From assembly GCA_013398275.1 (NCBI GenBank), contig VZSE01014423.1, positions 558,001 through 622,000 on the forward strand: a DNA stretch of 64,000 nt, read 5' to 3'. This document shows positions 51,401 to 63,973 of this stretch, piece after piece. The notes beneath the pieces are model-generated. The model saw only the letters and a program-made list of their open reading frames with translations, searched no databases and was not told the origin of the DNA. Origin of the DNA: Promerops cafer. Taxonomy: Eukaryota; Chordata; Aves; Passeriformes; Nectariniidae. The position numbers were made by a program, and so were the translations under genes. How positions within the stretch are numbered: position 1 is the first letter of the stretch; every line of letters starts with the position of its first letter.

Positions 51401-52938
51401 TCCATACCTTTAACGGCACTAGTCATTCAGACCCTAATAATATGATGTTAGCCTTTATTGGGCCTTTGAACTCCTCGCCACCCTGTACCTCAGATCAGTA
51501 AGCACTAAAAAACATCATATTGGGTAGCCCTTTTTTTTAATTTTTACCTCCTTAAATCTTCAGTTCTCATCTCTTGGTAAAATCCATTTAAACAGGGCCC
51601 ACAAGTTAATGGTTAAACTTGTTGTTTGTAGTACCATTAATATAGGTCAAGCAGCACAATAGTTACAACTGCTGAGGGGGAAGGTACATAAAGACACAGT
51701 AAGCAGTTCAGGACCTTATTACAACATGTCTATCAAATGCACGGTTACAAACAATGTGCCTGATTCATCAAAAAGATAACTTCTGCTGACAGTACACACT
51801 GTTCCCTGGAGTCTCTTACACATGGCTCAAAAATTAAAATTGGAAATGTAAACTACACAGACACATTCTTGCAAATGTGAGTATGTTTCAGCACAGTGAG
51901 CACTTCTATGCAAAATAACAGATATAGGCAGTGAAATGAATTCAGCCCTCATTTGCATCACCAAGTGCTGGAGAAATCAGCAATAGCTATGACTTTACTC
52001 TGCATTTTCTCTCAGGTAATCAAGGGAAGAATTTGTCCCACCAGACCCAAGGACACACATTTTTCACCGTGGGATGCACATGCATAATGCCTACAAGAGG
52101 GATTACCTTATGCTTTATTCAAGAATATTCAAAAGGACAGACCTCTGTGTCTCAAAAAGTTAGTATTTCAGCAATACTGACAGTAAGTACTGTTTCAAAA
52201 CTAATGGCACCTTAAAGTTTCACAACATGGATTACTAATGCTCAACATCAGTCATTCACACTCTGCCAGTTTAAGTAGACATCATTCCTGATTCGGGTCC
52301 CAAGACCCCTGGCCAAGGGTCCCAAATTAAATTCCCAGGTACCTCACTGGAGCAAAAGCAAAGAGAATAGCCAAGTTTCAAGACTGGCAGAACTCACCAC
52401 ATGTGGCACTGAGACACCTCCCTCTTCTCAGTGATTAGTGTCATAAGAGCATGTACAGGGATCAATCCAATTTACAATGTGAGGTTCATTTCCCCCAGAA
52501 AAACCAAGCATGTAAAAAACAGATTTTCTGACCAATCATTTGGAAACTACAAATAGCATTTCAAACAGTTTTTCGCTTTTCACCTGAAATACTTCTAATG
52601 ATTAGACTGAGACAAAAGGCTTTTAAAAACCTCTATTCATGCCCAAAATCTAGCAACTGTAATTCCAAGAGGACAAGTTTGTCTATTGTTAGTCTGGGGT
52701 GGAGGAACCAGATTAAATTTAGGCAGGATAATTTACTGTGTATAACAAATTACAGAACTGATATCAGACAAACAGAAGTCATTGTGTATTGATGATGTAC
52801 ATAGTATTTTCTTTCAGACTTCTATGTTTTCCATTGTTAAAAATTGAAAACAATTTTCTTCCATTTATCTCACTGAGAGAATACTTTGCATTTTTGTGAT
52901 ACCTGCTATCCTTTATTTCAATGTGCTTTATGAACCTT
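48456..52938. other. Intergenic or intronic DNA, no gene seen
   Basis: About 4.5 kb without a supportable gene. At 49621-49655 four homeodomain-type cores (TAATCC, GATTA, TTAATG, CATTAAA) lie within 35 bp, the first being a K50/OTX-type site. Given the AT content this is only suggestive. Open frames are 66 codons or shorter. Confidence 0.65.
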
Positions 52939-53000
52939 GGACTAGATCTTCAGTAAGTGTGAATCACCGTAGCTCAATACTGACTTTAATAAAACTGTTT
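52939..53000 (+). repeat. Possible ancient amniote interspersed repeat remnant
   Basis: GGACTAGATCTTCAG...GTGTGAATCA.CGTAGCTCA...TGACTTTAAT resembles, from memory, a family frequent in turtle and bird genomes that reads GATCTTCAGCTGGTGTAAATCA, then GTAGCTCCATTGACTTCAAT, then its inverted half. Only the first half matches well here, and I cannot give a reliable family name. It is non-coding. Confidence 0.33.
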
Positions 53001-53042
53001 TAAATCAGGCTACCTGTACAGTGATTAACTGATGTTGCATTT

Positions 53043-53064
53043 AAAGTTTTAAACTTAAAACTTT
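53043..53064. repeat. Perfect 10-bp inverted repeat, 2-nt loop
   Basis: AAAGTTTTAA (53043-53052) and TTAAAACTTT (53055-53064) are exact reverse complements separated by AC. Further AAAACTTT/ACTTTAAAACT pieces follow to about 53080. This is A/T-rich hairpin sequence with no known function. Confidence 0.85.
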
Positions 53065-53904
53065 TAGAACTTTAAAACTGATTTAAGTTCACCAGAAGTA
53101 TTTAACAACTTTGTGGATTTTATAGACTATTATGTAAGTCTCATCTGGGGTGTTTTCCATTAAATCAAATTGTCACACAGTTAAAAATGCACTTTTGGCA
53201 CTTTTCAAATTAACTCCACCACATTTTATATACGCTACATAATAAAGACAGACCAACAAACTACTCTGCCTTCTCATTGTGTTCATGCTGGTAGGGCAGC
53301 CCAGGTTATAAAATTGTTTGCTTCGACAAAAATTCCAGGATGATAAAGCAGTTTTTATGCATTCATCTGGACATCTTTTCTATTCCATATTATAGGTTCT
53401 CTCTAACAGCTTCATATGTTGCACTTCTCTTAGTGGGATGAGATGTGCTCCACTTTAGCACAGATGTACAGGAAACCCTGCTACAGAATAGTTCCTATTA
53501 ACAGAGCTGAATCCTTTTTTGTATAGAAATTGTTTATATTAATGACAACACCACTGCCTCACACTATTGTCTTTCCTGAACATCAATAAAGACTTGATTG
53601 ATTTCATTTGGTAATTTAAAAAAGGAGAAATAAACTAATGCAAGGTAAAAAAAAAGTTCATAGAAAGTTAAGCATAAGAAATGTAAGAGTCCAGAGAATG
53701 TGATGCAATTGCCTGTAAAAACACATGACACGGTAGGAATATGATTGCTTCCTTAGGTACTCAAGGGATCTCTGCCCAGTCAGCCAGGAAGCAGGAGGCA
53801 GTTGTGCCCTGCTGATGTTCAGATTTCTAAGGGAAGAACAAAGGGGCTTTATCTTCTCCCACACAACACCACAACTTCACCCTAAGTAGATATCTGCTGA
53901 ATTT
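53065..53904. other. Intergenic or intronic DNA, no gene seen
   Basis: AT-rich DNA with one 68-codon minus frame (53658-53864) of unrecognised sequence. Nothing else is supportable. Confidence 0.6.
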
Positions 53905-53955
53905 CAGCTAACATTTTATCCCATTTAAAATGGGGAAATAAGACACTTAAAAATC
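53905..53955 (+). mobile_element. MIR-like SINE 3' remnant, tentative
   Basis: The stretch ATTTTATCCCATTTAAAATGGGGAAATAAGA corresponds in order to the MIR block AGTTTCCCCATCTGTAAAATGGGGATAATAA. About 25 of 30 positions are compatible, with one short gap. Only this core is preserved, so strand is fairly clear but the extent is not. Confidence 0.4.
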
Positions 53956-54612
53956 CCAGCAGAAACTAAGTTAGCTAGACCAATTCTATTAGTCTCTAAA
54001 ACATTCTGATTATGAAGGTCTGTGTTATATTTCAGTGAATTTCCCTTCTGTTATTATAACTGCCCTGTTTAAATGCAATTTTAGGATGGATACAACTAAA
54101 GCTGATGAAGTTGCTAAAGCATTTGGTAAATGTTGATAAATCAGTACAATTCCACAATAATACTTCCAATTAGGTTAGCTGGGAGGACAACAATTCACTA
54201 CAGCCTTAATTTAACACCACACTTTAAATTCTGAAGAACATTAAACCCTAATAAAACAATTTAACAAAACCTAGTTCCTTATTAGTGAATATATGCACCC
54301 ACTTATGGAGCAGGTGGACAGCCCTGGAAATGAGACACTTGGCTGTGAAGAAATGCAGCGTGCACTGGTGGTGCCTTACCCAATGGCACGTGCACACTCT
54401 GTGGGGAGGGTCCCAAGAATGTTCCATCTCAAAGTTCTATAGTTTAGTAAGGATTTTCCTCTTGGCTGGCATGCTTGAAACATGAGACACCATTCCAAAA
54501 CTACAAGTAGCGAGCTCTCCTTTACAACACTTCAGTAACATGGTAGGACAATAGGGTCTTTGTCTTCAGACTCTAGGACTGAATCATATCATCACAGTAG
54601 TTCAAAATTCTC
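53956..54612. other. Intergenic or intronic DNA, no gene seen
   Basis: AT-rich DNA with a single 66-codon + frame (54285-54485) without a recognisable motif. Confidence 0.6.
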
Positions 54613-54654
54613 TAAATGGCTTCTCAGAACAATTAAATGGCTTCTAAGAACAAT
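54613..54654. repeat. Tandem duplication, 21-bp unit, two copies
   Basis: TAAATGGCTTCTCAGAACAAT (first 21 bases) is followed at once by the same 21-mer with a single C-to-A difference. The near-identity points to a recent replication-slippage event. Confidence 0.9.
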
Positions 54655-57600
54655 AGCATAAAACCATTTGAGGCTTAAGGAGCACAAAGTATCTGCAGAC
54701 AGCTTTCAACATTGTGAGGAATGAAATCAAATAAGATAAAGTGAGGATCACCTCCTTCACTAACCAGCCACCTGGGTCTGTCTGCTTTAAGGGTGGCTCT
54801 TTTTACCTTCCACAAGCAGAAAGCTGCAGGCTTTCAGGTTCAACCTGTGAAACTCTGCCAGGTCTCAGTTTCCCTGTATTGCCGAGGTCTTGCATGGAAG
54901 ACTCCATTTTCTTGGAGGTTTCATTTTAACATGCGTAACTTGTATTTTCTAATTAGCTCATCTCAAAGATGATTTGGCAGAATCAAAAAACAGCTGTGGT
55001 ATTTCTGGGATGCTTAGATTTTGCATAGGTTGCTCAAACTGCAATGTAGGCCATTAGACATATTGACATGGTTGTCTGAGTTGAAGACTTTCTCAACAAC
55101 CTTCTGCAAAAGGATCAGGATTAGTTTCAAATCCCATAACAATCTATTATAAAGCCCCAGAGCTACAGCTTTCTAGCATTGCTGTGGAGTTCAAGGTTTT
55201 CACCAACCAAAAAAGTTGTTGGTTCTTATTGTTGAGGTTTTTTTAAAGCAGAATAGGGTCTTTCTACACTGCAAACCACACAGGCTGTAGCTTCACAAAC
55301 TGTTCTGCTCAAATAGCCCAGACCAGGAATATCAACACCTGGTCCCAATACCCCCAGCATCCAGAGCAGTCAGAGGGACTTGGAAACCAAAACATTGTGG
55401 ATTTCAACCTTCCAGCAGAACCTGCAGAACCAAATGCCATACTGCAATTAAGGCAAACACTATCACAGGAGGCAAAGGAATATACTATAAATTCAAAGGC
55501 TAAAAGCAATCCTTACTTTTCCAGACTACAGTGCAAGAGCTCAGACTTAGACTGCTATACTGCCTATTGTAGTATTGCATATATAGACTATTTACTGTAC
55601 TCTTTTTTTATATAATCATTTCTAGTAACAGCAGCAGTGCTATTACTGCAAGCAGCAAAAAATGTCTAACCTAGAAACATTCTCAACATCTCTGTAGCAG
55701 AAGGTTCTCTGTGCAGGTACCAAGATTTCAGACATATATGGGAAGGAGCAGCCAGAGCAAAGCTGTCCACAAGCAGAGATAGTGACAGGCCAGACAAAGA
55801 GAGAAAAATAACATATACAGCCAAAAGTGAGGGGGAATAAAATCAAACAGCAACAGAACAAAAAAAGCAAAGGATTAAAATGTTTGTGCTTGAAGTAACA
55901 ACCTGTGCTTTTTATTCATGCTGTAGAAACATTGTTAGCTAAAACTATTTCACTTGAAGTCTGCTAGTTTCTTAAGTCTGCTGATACTACAGAAGAAATG
56001 ATATCAGCATTCCACTTAACTTGCTGCCAAAATCCTAGGATGTGTTGCAAAATTACAAAAATTTTGCAAACTTTTGAAATTTCAAAACAATATCTTGTCT
56101 CTTCTCCACATTTCATACAAGTATAGTGCCAGTGACTTGACTTAAACAGATCTTACCAGGATAAGTTAGAAAAGGATTCTAGGTCAGTATTTCTTCTTAT
56201 AAAGAAAACCACAGAGCTTGTTGAATTCTCCACCAAATGAAGCCAGTGTCTCTCTGTACTTGCCCAAACACTGATCTCCAATCAGAAAGAACTTCCACTC
56301 TATTCCAGCTCTCTTCTGTTATTCATTGTTTGCCATTTCCCTTAGTGTGCTTTGGCTAACTAATTGATTAACATTTATTTTAAGCTTAACAGATGCTTGC
56401 TCCAAGACCAAAAAAATCAGAAATATACATATATAGTATAGTCTGATGCCTTAATGAGAGAATCCTATACAAGGTAAGGGTCCAGGGAAGGAAGGAGACT
56501 CCTTTCACAGCCAAACAGGAATGTCTACATTAGCATCCTACCCTCACTATCAGACTCAGAGCTTGCCATGCCGTTAATATGAAATGAAAAATCAATAGCT
56601 ATTGTTCAGCCACTATCTCCCATCAACTATGTCCAAGTGTCAGACATGGCAGTGGGTTAATGGTAAAACAAGACACAGAGGTTGCTTTTCAGAAGCAAGA
56701 TCGAGCTGCACATTACAAATGTCCTGGCCCTAGCTTCTCACCTATCAAGTGCACTGTCCCTTCTTGGGACACTAGTGAGCAGCTAGGACCAGCTATGCAT
56801 CCACACAGCAACCACCTGGCTTGGAGCTACTGCAAGCTTTTCATAGGCAAGATCCTGGGAGGGTCAGTAAGTGTCCTGTCAAGGCCTCACCAGAGGGAAA
56901 GAGCATGGTCTTCTTAACTGCCTCTCATTGTGAGCTGTAGAAGCAGAAACTTGCCCCCTTAGAAAAGAAAAACAAAAAGCTAAACAGAAAAAACCCCACA
57001 CAACTATATATCTATAGGAAGAAGCCTAAGACAATCAGACTGCTCTGAAAAGCCTCCACATTCTAACTGAAAAGCACTTCAAGCTCCCAAGTCCCTGTGC
57101 TTCCTTATAGGAGTAGTTATTGCCAGTTTGTAGGAAGAGATGAGGAGAGAACCTACAAAAAGCTTCAGGGGAAAGCAAGACGCAGTTGCACCCTAAAAGG
57201 AGGCAAACTGAGAGCTAAAGACAGCAAGAACATAGACTGGGTAGGGAACTCACCAACAGGGCACAGTCCCACAGCAGAAGAGCCAGACAAGCAGAGCAGC
57301 ACCAAGTCCTTTTGATGCTCCCATGGTCATTGTGCAGAAGCAATAGAAGCAGCCAAGGTCTAAAGTCACACCAGAAAATCCACAGAATAATTTTGAGAAT
57401 ATGTCCCCAGCCAGTACAGCTCAGGGAAGGGGCTACATTTCCAGCTAGAGCTTAAATGAGCAGGTGGCCCAGTGGGCAGGAGCTGCGAGGAAGACCCAGG
57501 TGAAAGTGATCAGGGCCATTAATGCCCATTAGTGACCTAGGGCCCTGACAAAAGTTTCCCTTTTTTAATCCCCCTACTGTTGCTTTAGTAAAGATTTCTC

Positions 57601-60600
57601 ACGTGCATACACATCTTTGTAGAACAGTATTTTCCAGAGGTCGTGAGCAGTTCTCCATCTTAGCTGTACATGTTGTTGTCTGGGCCACTGAAAAGCATTT
57701 CAGTCTAAATGGATTGTTGGCAGAGGTGACCAGAGGAAAGAGTAACAATTTTAGGATGAGAATAATGTAAGTTTGCTGTTAATAAGGGTACCTGAACATC
57801 TCTTCATATTTCCTTCTGAGGTAGAAATACCCAGAAGCCCTAGTCTGAGACACAGAACTTGGTTTAGGCACTATACAGACAAGATTTGCATGCCATTGCA
57901 AATGCATTAACAGTCTAATTTAAAGCCAGTTGGTTTCTGAAAGTCAGGACTTCTCAGAAGTCCCAGGTGCTACTTCTTTCCCCAGAATTATAGGTACTCC
58001 AATTCCAGGGCCGTCTGCTTTTTTTTCTACTGTGATCTAAGCACACAAAATAAGTATATGGTCTAACAAACTGTGGGCACATTGTATAAAAGATACAAAA
58101 ATATTAATTAATGTTACACTAATCTATTATTCATATAACTGCACTAGGGAGATGATGTTCTTGAAGGAATTAGTATTTCTCAGATCTTAAGTCTACTTGG
58201 TCTGGTTTTTCAGAACTGCAATATTTATCAAGAGCGGTGCCTGGATGACTTGGAAGACAATGAAAAAATGTGTTATTTCAGTGCTCCTGAAATATATCCA
58301 CTGGACAGAAGAGATACAGCCTTTTATTATGAAGTTTACATGTAAAGTAGTTTTTGTTCAGATTTCAGCACATGCCTCCAGAAACCAACCACCTTAAGTT
58401 TCAAATTGCCAAGAGACAGGCTAGTGTTCTGTTTAATTATTAGTGCCATAAACCAGAACAATATTTACCTGCCTATAACAGAGCTTAGGAAAATTCACTT
58501 ATCTCTCCTGCCAGTTGCTACATTTCTCACAGTTATTAATAAAATGATCAGAAATCCTTATTTCTGAATGGCCTTTACCCCACTTTTCTCTCCTGCCCAG
58601 TGTCTTTCCTGAAGAAAGACACCTTGGAAATTGGAACAAATTGTGCACGTGCTCACTGGGAAGACAGAAGGAAGTGGGAGTGCTCCTCTACACCAGATCT
58701 GACCAGCCACTTGAGCACTAAGCCTTGATTTCTCCTCCCTCCGGCTGGAATGTGGCCTGTCAAGTGTGTTACATGTGGTTCTGCAGTTCATCAGCCTCCC
58801 GACATCCTTCTGTTCCTGGTGCAAGAAATGAGTTTCAGTGAGGAGACTCCCTCTGCTTAGACATGAAATGCCACTGAACTGCTCTCTTCTGCCACTCTTT
58901 CACCCGTCATTGGCATTCAGCTTGCACTTACTCCATGGTCTCAAGCAAAGCCAGTCTGTGTGGTGTAGCACACATGCAGCTTCCTTCAGGAGTAGAAATT
59001 AATCAGAAACTCATAAGAGCACTCAGGGTCTTTCACAAACTAGTCTCCTGATGTAAGACTCAGTATTTCCAACCTGCCTCCGACTAAGATTTTGGAAGGT
59101 TTTTGTGGTGGGGGGACAGGAGTGAAAAGAGAGTCATCCCTACATCCTATGTATATATCTTTAAAAAAAAAAAATAAAAATAATAATGTAGATACCAAGT
59201 TCAGAAGGTTTTAAGTTCCACTTAAGATTCACTTTAAGAATCCCTCTCACCTCTTTCTCCTCTCCTCCTTTCAAAGTAATAAATTCCTGATATTTTATTA
59301 ATAGTGTTCTACGAAGAAACTGTTGTCTGTTCCTGAGTGCTGTGAGAGATGATGGATGACTTCACAACACCTGTTCCTGCTACATACATGCAAGTAATTT
59401 CCCCCTGCCTGTTTCACTGAAATCTGTTCTTTTCTCACAAAGTCAAACACTCTGCTCCCATTACCAATAAATATCTCCTAGATAAGCTTTGTAAAGGTCC
59501 ATAACTATTTAATAACTTTCTCTTTGTACACCAATAAGATAGATTAGTGGAAAAAAAAAGAAGGTGTACAGGAAATTTAAATTTAAGCGACTTACACAGA
59601 TAGGCTGACCAGCAGATGAAACTTCTCATGCCATGAAAAAGTTTTATCTCTTCACTGCAGAGAGCTAGCACCAAATGTGGGTCCCAACAAAGCTCAGGCT
59701 ATTCCTATAATTAAGGCTAAAAGAGAACTTTTGTGATCCACAACTGTATGCTTCCATCTGCACAGAACTGAGTTTTCCTTTTAAGCAATCCTGGAGGTTA
59801 CCTGATTGCTCATTTAACCTAAAAAAAAAGTGTTCACAAATGTCTGCACTTACCTCCTCCTCTAGACATGAATTTATCAGCAGAACTATTCACTGGAATA
59901 ATTTTTGTAATTATTAAGGAAAATTCACAGGAAGCAATTTTATAATTCCTACAGTTCATTATTCATCTCCAAATATGGTTTATATCAAATCGTATTCATC
60001 TAAACAGAGAACAGAAACATGAGAGACTAATATATTCTGATAAATGTAATCAAGGAAAACAGTTCATATTTTGACACGCATAGAGAAGGTACCATGCAGA
60101 AGCTTCTGTTCTCCAGAGTTTCTTTCCAATATGCTGAAAATCCTGAGTAAAGGAGTAGCAGACACTGAAATGTATTTTAATGCCACTGCATTCTACTGAG
60201 ATGATAAACATAATGTATAAAATACATACAAGTAAAAAACAAAACTAACAAGAAATTTTAATAATGCAGTTGTACCATAAGACCAAACAGAAATTAAGAA
60301 TCAACTGATGGGAATTGCTTAATAAATTAAACATTCTATTTCAGTGCTGTAATCACTGAAAAATATAAAAGGTAAAGATCACCAGATATATCAGATTCTC
60401 CCAGTTTCTTTTACAGAACTACTAGGGAAAAGCATTAAACTGTATTTTAATGACATAGTTTTGCATATGTGAAATAAAATTCATGAAGGTGAAGAAAATA
60501 CACTAAAGCATCCAAAAGAATTTTAAATGTCTGTGACAGATCAGGAGGAACATTGGAATGACTGAAATAGAGAAAAGTTTTAAAAGAGTGATCTCTAGAT

Positions 60601-62303
60601 CAAAGAATAGTTTGCAAGCCTGTTCCCACCTATGCAAAGCTCCAGCTGAAACCAACCTGACTACTCCCAGGACCAGAGAGCTCCTGCCCCGAGGGCGCCG
60701 TGCCAAGATCAATGCCACGTTTGCCCAGAACTTTCAGTAGAGGGATTATGTCCCTCGTTTAATGTGTGCTGTGCTGAGCACATAGCTTTTCTGAGTTGTA
60801 TGGATAATAAAAACAACAATATATCGAGATGGCATAGGAAAATGACAAGGAACAAGCTGAATTCAGATAAGCAATATCCAAAACGTTACAGAAAAATTAC
60901 AAAATCATGACTGAGCTCACTAAATTTACACCAAGATATACAAGTCAGGGATTAAATCTCTTTGAAAAGGTCATTTTTAATTTCAGTCAGTCCATTTTCG
61001 AGGCTTATTTATTAATATTCTTATATGCCCGAATGAAATGCCACCTATGGAAATGCTCACAAGAGGAGAAACTCCTTTTGTTTGACTCCATTTTTGTGGT
61101 AAATGGTTGCAAAATAATTTGATGTGCAAGAGTCAAAGGAGGGATTGTTGCCAAGCTTTTGAAATCAGGAATAGTTTCTTTGAGGGACATTTGTCAGAGG
61201 AACAAACAAGGGACAATTTCATCACACAAGAATTGGCTAAACAAAAAATAAACTTAAAGTTTATCAATTAATTATCTTCCTGAAGGATCTGAGACAGAAA
61301 AGCATGTTTGAAATAAAATTAACTCGTCTCACCTTCTCAGGATGGAAGGAAAAAAAGGCAGAGGGGAGTACTGAAAAACAGAGAAATACAAAATCAGTCT
61401 ATCTTGTAGATGGCTCCAACCACAGTTAGGAAAAGCTGTTCTGAGTGAGGTCAGTGGCTGCCTTACCAGGGGCTTACTCGTGAAAAGTTACAGTTCCAAA
61501 TTCCTGATCAAGCAAAGTAATCAGCCCTGAGCTCAGGTACTTCACTGGCACAACTTGTAAGCCTCATTATGGATTTGTTTCACTTGGACTCCAAATGGAT
61601 CACTGCTAAACACATCGAGCTGCTGGATCACAGGCGGATATAGGTTGTCCTGGAGTTTCCCTAGGAGTTTCTTTTCCCCTACTGGACTAGGTATAAAGAA
61701 AGGCAAAGAAAGTCTGTCTGGTTATGCACCTGGCATACATTCCTCTGTCCGTGGAGACAAAGTATCAGAAAGGGAAAAATAGAACATTTTTCAGTGACCC
61801 TGACATTTGATACTGATGCAAAAAAGGAAAGGAATTACAGTGTTTGAAGCCAAAAGCATGAAGTTTCTCTATATTTCCTATGATTTAATATCTCTCTCCC
61901 CCACATACGGCAGATTCCTTTATAGAAGCTCTTGAAGATGGGCCAACAGTGCTCCAGCAATGTCTCTGATGATACAATGGAAAGCTTCTAACCACAGTAT
62001 CATTCACAGCATTTCTCATTTATTTTATCCCCAGTCCCCAAAGGCATGCCTTTTCTGATGGAATAAATGTTTCTTTCCACTTTTTATGAATAGAATTGAA
62101 AATCTATTTGATAACCAAATGAATTAAAAGAGATAGAATCCAATTATTTATGTTTATATGAAATCTGTTTTAAAAGATGGATTCCAGCTTTCACTCAGCC
62201 TAAACAGATAAAAAATATCAGTGACCATTAAAAAATACCCACAGTACCTGTTTAACCAGATTTGTGGATTAATTTTTTTCCAGTGGCAAATATGAAGATA
62301 AGA
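54655..62303. other. Intergenic or intronic DNA, no gene seen
   Basis: About 7.6 kb, mainly AT-rich. A run of 12 A lies at 59163-59174. A small CpG-containing patch at about 60685-60722 lies within a 60-codon + frame (60558-60740) opposed by a 71-codon minus frame. Frames at 56660-56917 (85 codons, +), 58558-58824 (88, minus) and 59435-59674 (79, minus) are unrecognised. A minus-strand splice-bounded 39-nt segment at 59854-59892 is discussed among the findings. Confidence 0.6.
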
Positions 62304-62387
62304 ATTTGGGAAATCAGACCTTCCCTCTACAGCCTGTCCTCCTTATTTTGGAAAATCAGACCTTCTGTCTACAGGCTGTCCTCCTTA
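62304..62387. repeat. Tandem duplication, 42-bp unit, two copies
   Basis: The unit beginning ATTTGGGAAATCAGACCTT is repeated after about 42 bp as ATTTTGGAAAATCAGACCTT. The second parts, CTCTACAGCCTGTCCTCCTT and GTCTACAGGCTGTCCTCCTT, match equally well. Roughly five differences and one or two indels separate the copies, so it is older than the 21-bp duplication at 54613. It is non-coding. Confidence 0.85.
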
Positions 62388-63931
62388 CTAACAGGGCCTC
62401 TAGAAGACAGCAGTATTGCACAAACCAAGTGGTAATTCAGGGTTCCTGGCTGTAGGGCCCAGTCACTGCTTGGTTTGCCACACCAGCCCCGTTTTCAGAC
62501 CAGCTCTCAAGTTCTCATCCTAGCCAACAGAAGCAGTTCAGTTTGTGCATGAACTCATCTGTTTGCCACTGTATCACCAAAATCTAACCATCATGACAAA
62601 GTATATAAAAAGGCATGTGCTGCTTTACAACCCTCTGCAAGTTTAAAGAGAAAAAAACCTCTCACTGACTTCAAGAAGCTTCAGATTTAGCCCACAGTGG
62701 AACAGCTTCACTCTATTTTTCAAGAGACATGAAATATAAAATATCATCTAATTATTCAGGCTGGAGTCTGATCTCAGAAAGTGTATGCAGACTTCATCTA
62801 TTGGGCTGGAGCTGCAGAGGCTGCCGGTGGCACTGCAGAGCAAGGCACACTGTGCTCAGGCTGGGAGCTGGCATGCCCCTGCCCTTCCTCTGGAGAGGGT
62901 GAAAGCAGAACCTGGCCCACTCACAGCTGAGCTGAAACATCACCCAGTCTTCTGCACAGCTGCCCACTTTCATAAAATTGTTTAAAGCCAAACACTTGAC
63001 AGCCATTTGACATTCTGTGGGTAGGGTTTGTGCCTCACAGCCTTAGAAGTGAGTGCAATACTCTACGTATCATAATCCTGGGATATCAATGTTTAACCAT
63101 GTTGTAAAGCTCTTTAGTGAGAAAGTAGTATATGCTTTCAACTAAATGGCTACAACCTGGAGCTGCTCTCCAGCCTGAGGACTGGGGCAATAAAAAGGTT
63201 TTGTGTGACAAACTATCAGCAGAGATTTGCTGGTGCTGTTAGTCAGAGCATAGAATCCCCAGCACATTCAGAAGCCTCCCTTAAGGAATTAATGCTTGAT
63301 TGTTTTGCCATCCAAAGAGTGTTTACCGAAGCCAAAACAACCATGCTTGCTGTCCACTGTGCAAAGAGGTGATGACATCAAGAAGACAGGTCACAAGTCT
63401 GAGTTTATAGACATTACGCTCATGTTGGTATGGCTTTTCATCCACTCAGTATGATCTTATGACCCCACAACTTTACAACCTTCCCCTCTCTGGGCTTCAT
63501 AGCACCTCTCCACTCTAGGTTAATCATTTCTCTGCCATTATCTGCCAACAGTTCTTATCTCTTTTGCTGTCACTTTATAACAGGGTCTCTTATCAAGCTG
63601 TACTAAATCACGTGATGGTGCCAAACCTATCACAAGTTGCAATTCTTCTGATTAGAGACTATCATGAAATGGGATACATGGTTTACAGCAGGTCACTAAT
63701 GCTGGAAAAAGTACAGAGTCCACTCAAAGACATGCTTGTTACTTTCTGAATTCTTGGATATTTTTTTTTGTTGTTGTTCATCACGCCGACTTTCACTGAA
63801 GGCTATCATAGCCTGGGTCTCAAGGCCAGAAAAGTTTACAGGCTGCACCTCTCCTGTACTCAATGCTGTACCCCTTGTACCCAAGGGTACGGTATATTTA
63901 CACCTAATAATGTCTTCTGGTTCCCACGCAG
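62388..63931. other. Intergenic or intronic DNA, no gene seen
   Basis: Mixed-composition DNA. Opposing frames at 62785-62985 (+) and 62794-63006 (minus), and at 63696-63938 (minus) versus 63736-63981 (+), are unrecognised. The sequence immediately before 63932 has features of a 3' splice site, described in the next entry. Confidence 0.55.
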
Positions 63932-63973
63932 CCATCATACAGGAATCTATAAAACATGGACTTACATCAGCTG
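63932..63973 (+). other. Candidate 42-nt internal exon at window edge, unproven
   Basis: A branch-point-like ACCTAAT lies about 25 nt upstream, then a pyrimidine-leaning tract and CCCACGCAG (AG at 63930-63931). The segment ends CTG and is followed by GTAAGTAAT, an excellent U2 donor (GT at 63974-63975). The 42 nt keep phase. Frame 63932 has a stop, while frames starting 63933 (HHTGIYKTWTYIS) and 63934 (IIQESIKHGLTSA) are open. The second looks more like soluble protein, but I do not recognise it. If real, the gene is on +, extends beyond the right edge, and much of this window would be intron. A 42-nt open frame is easily random, so the case rests on the splice signals. Confidence 0.3.

Noticed and set aside
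54835..54890. CTCAGTTTCCCTGTA, resembling the MIR core
   Set aside because: The upstream block does not align convincingly, and the match is too short.
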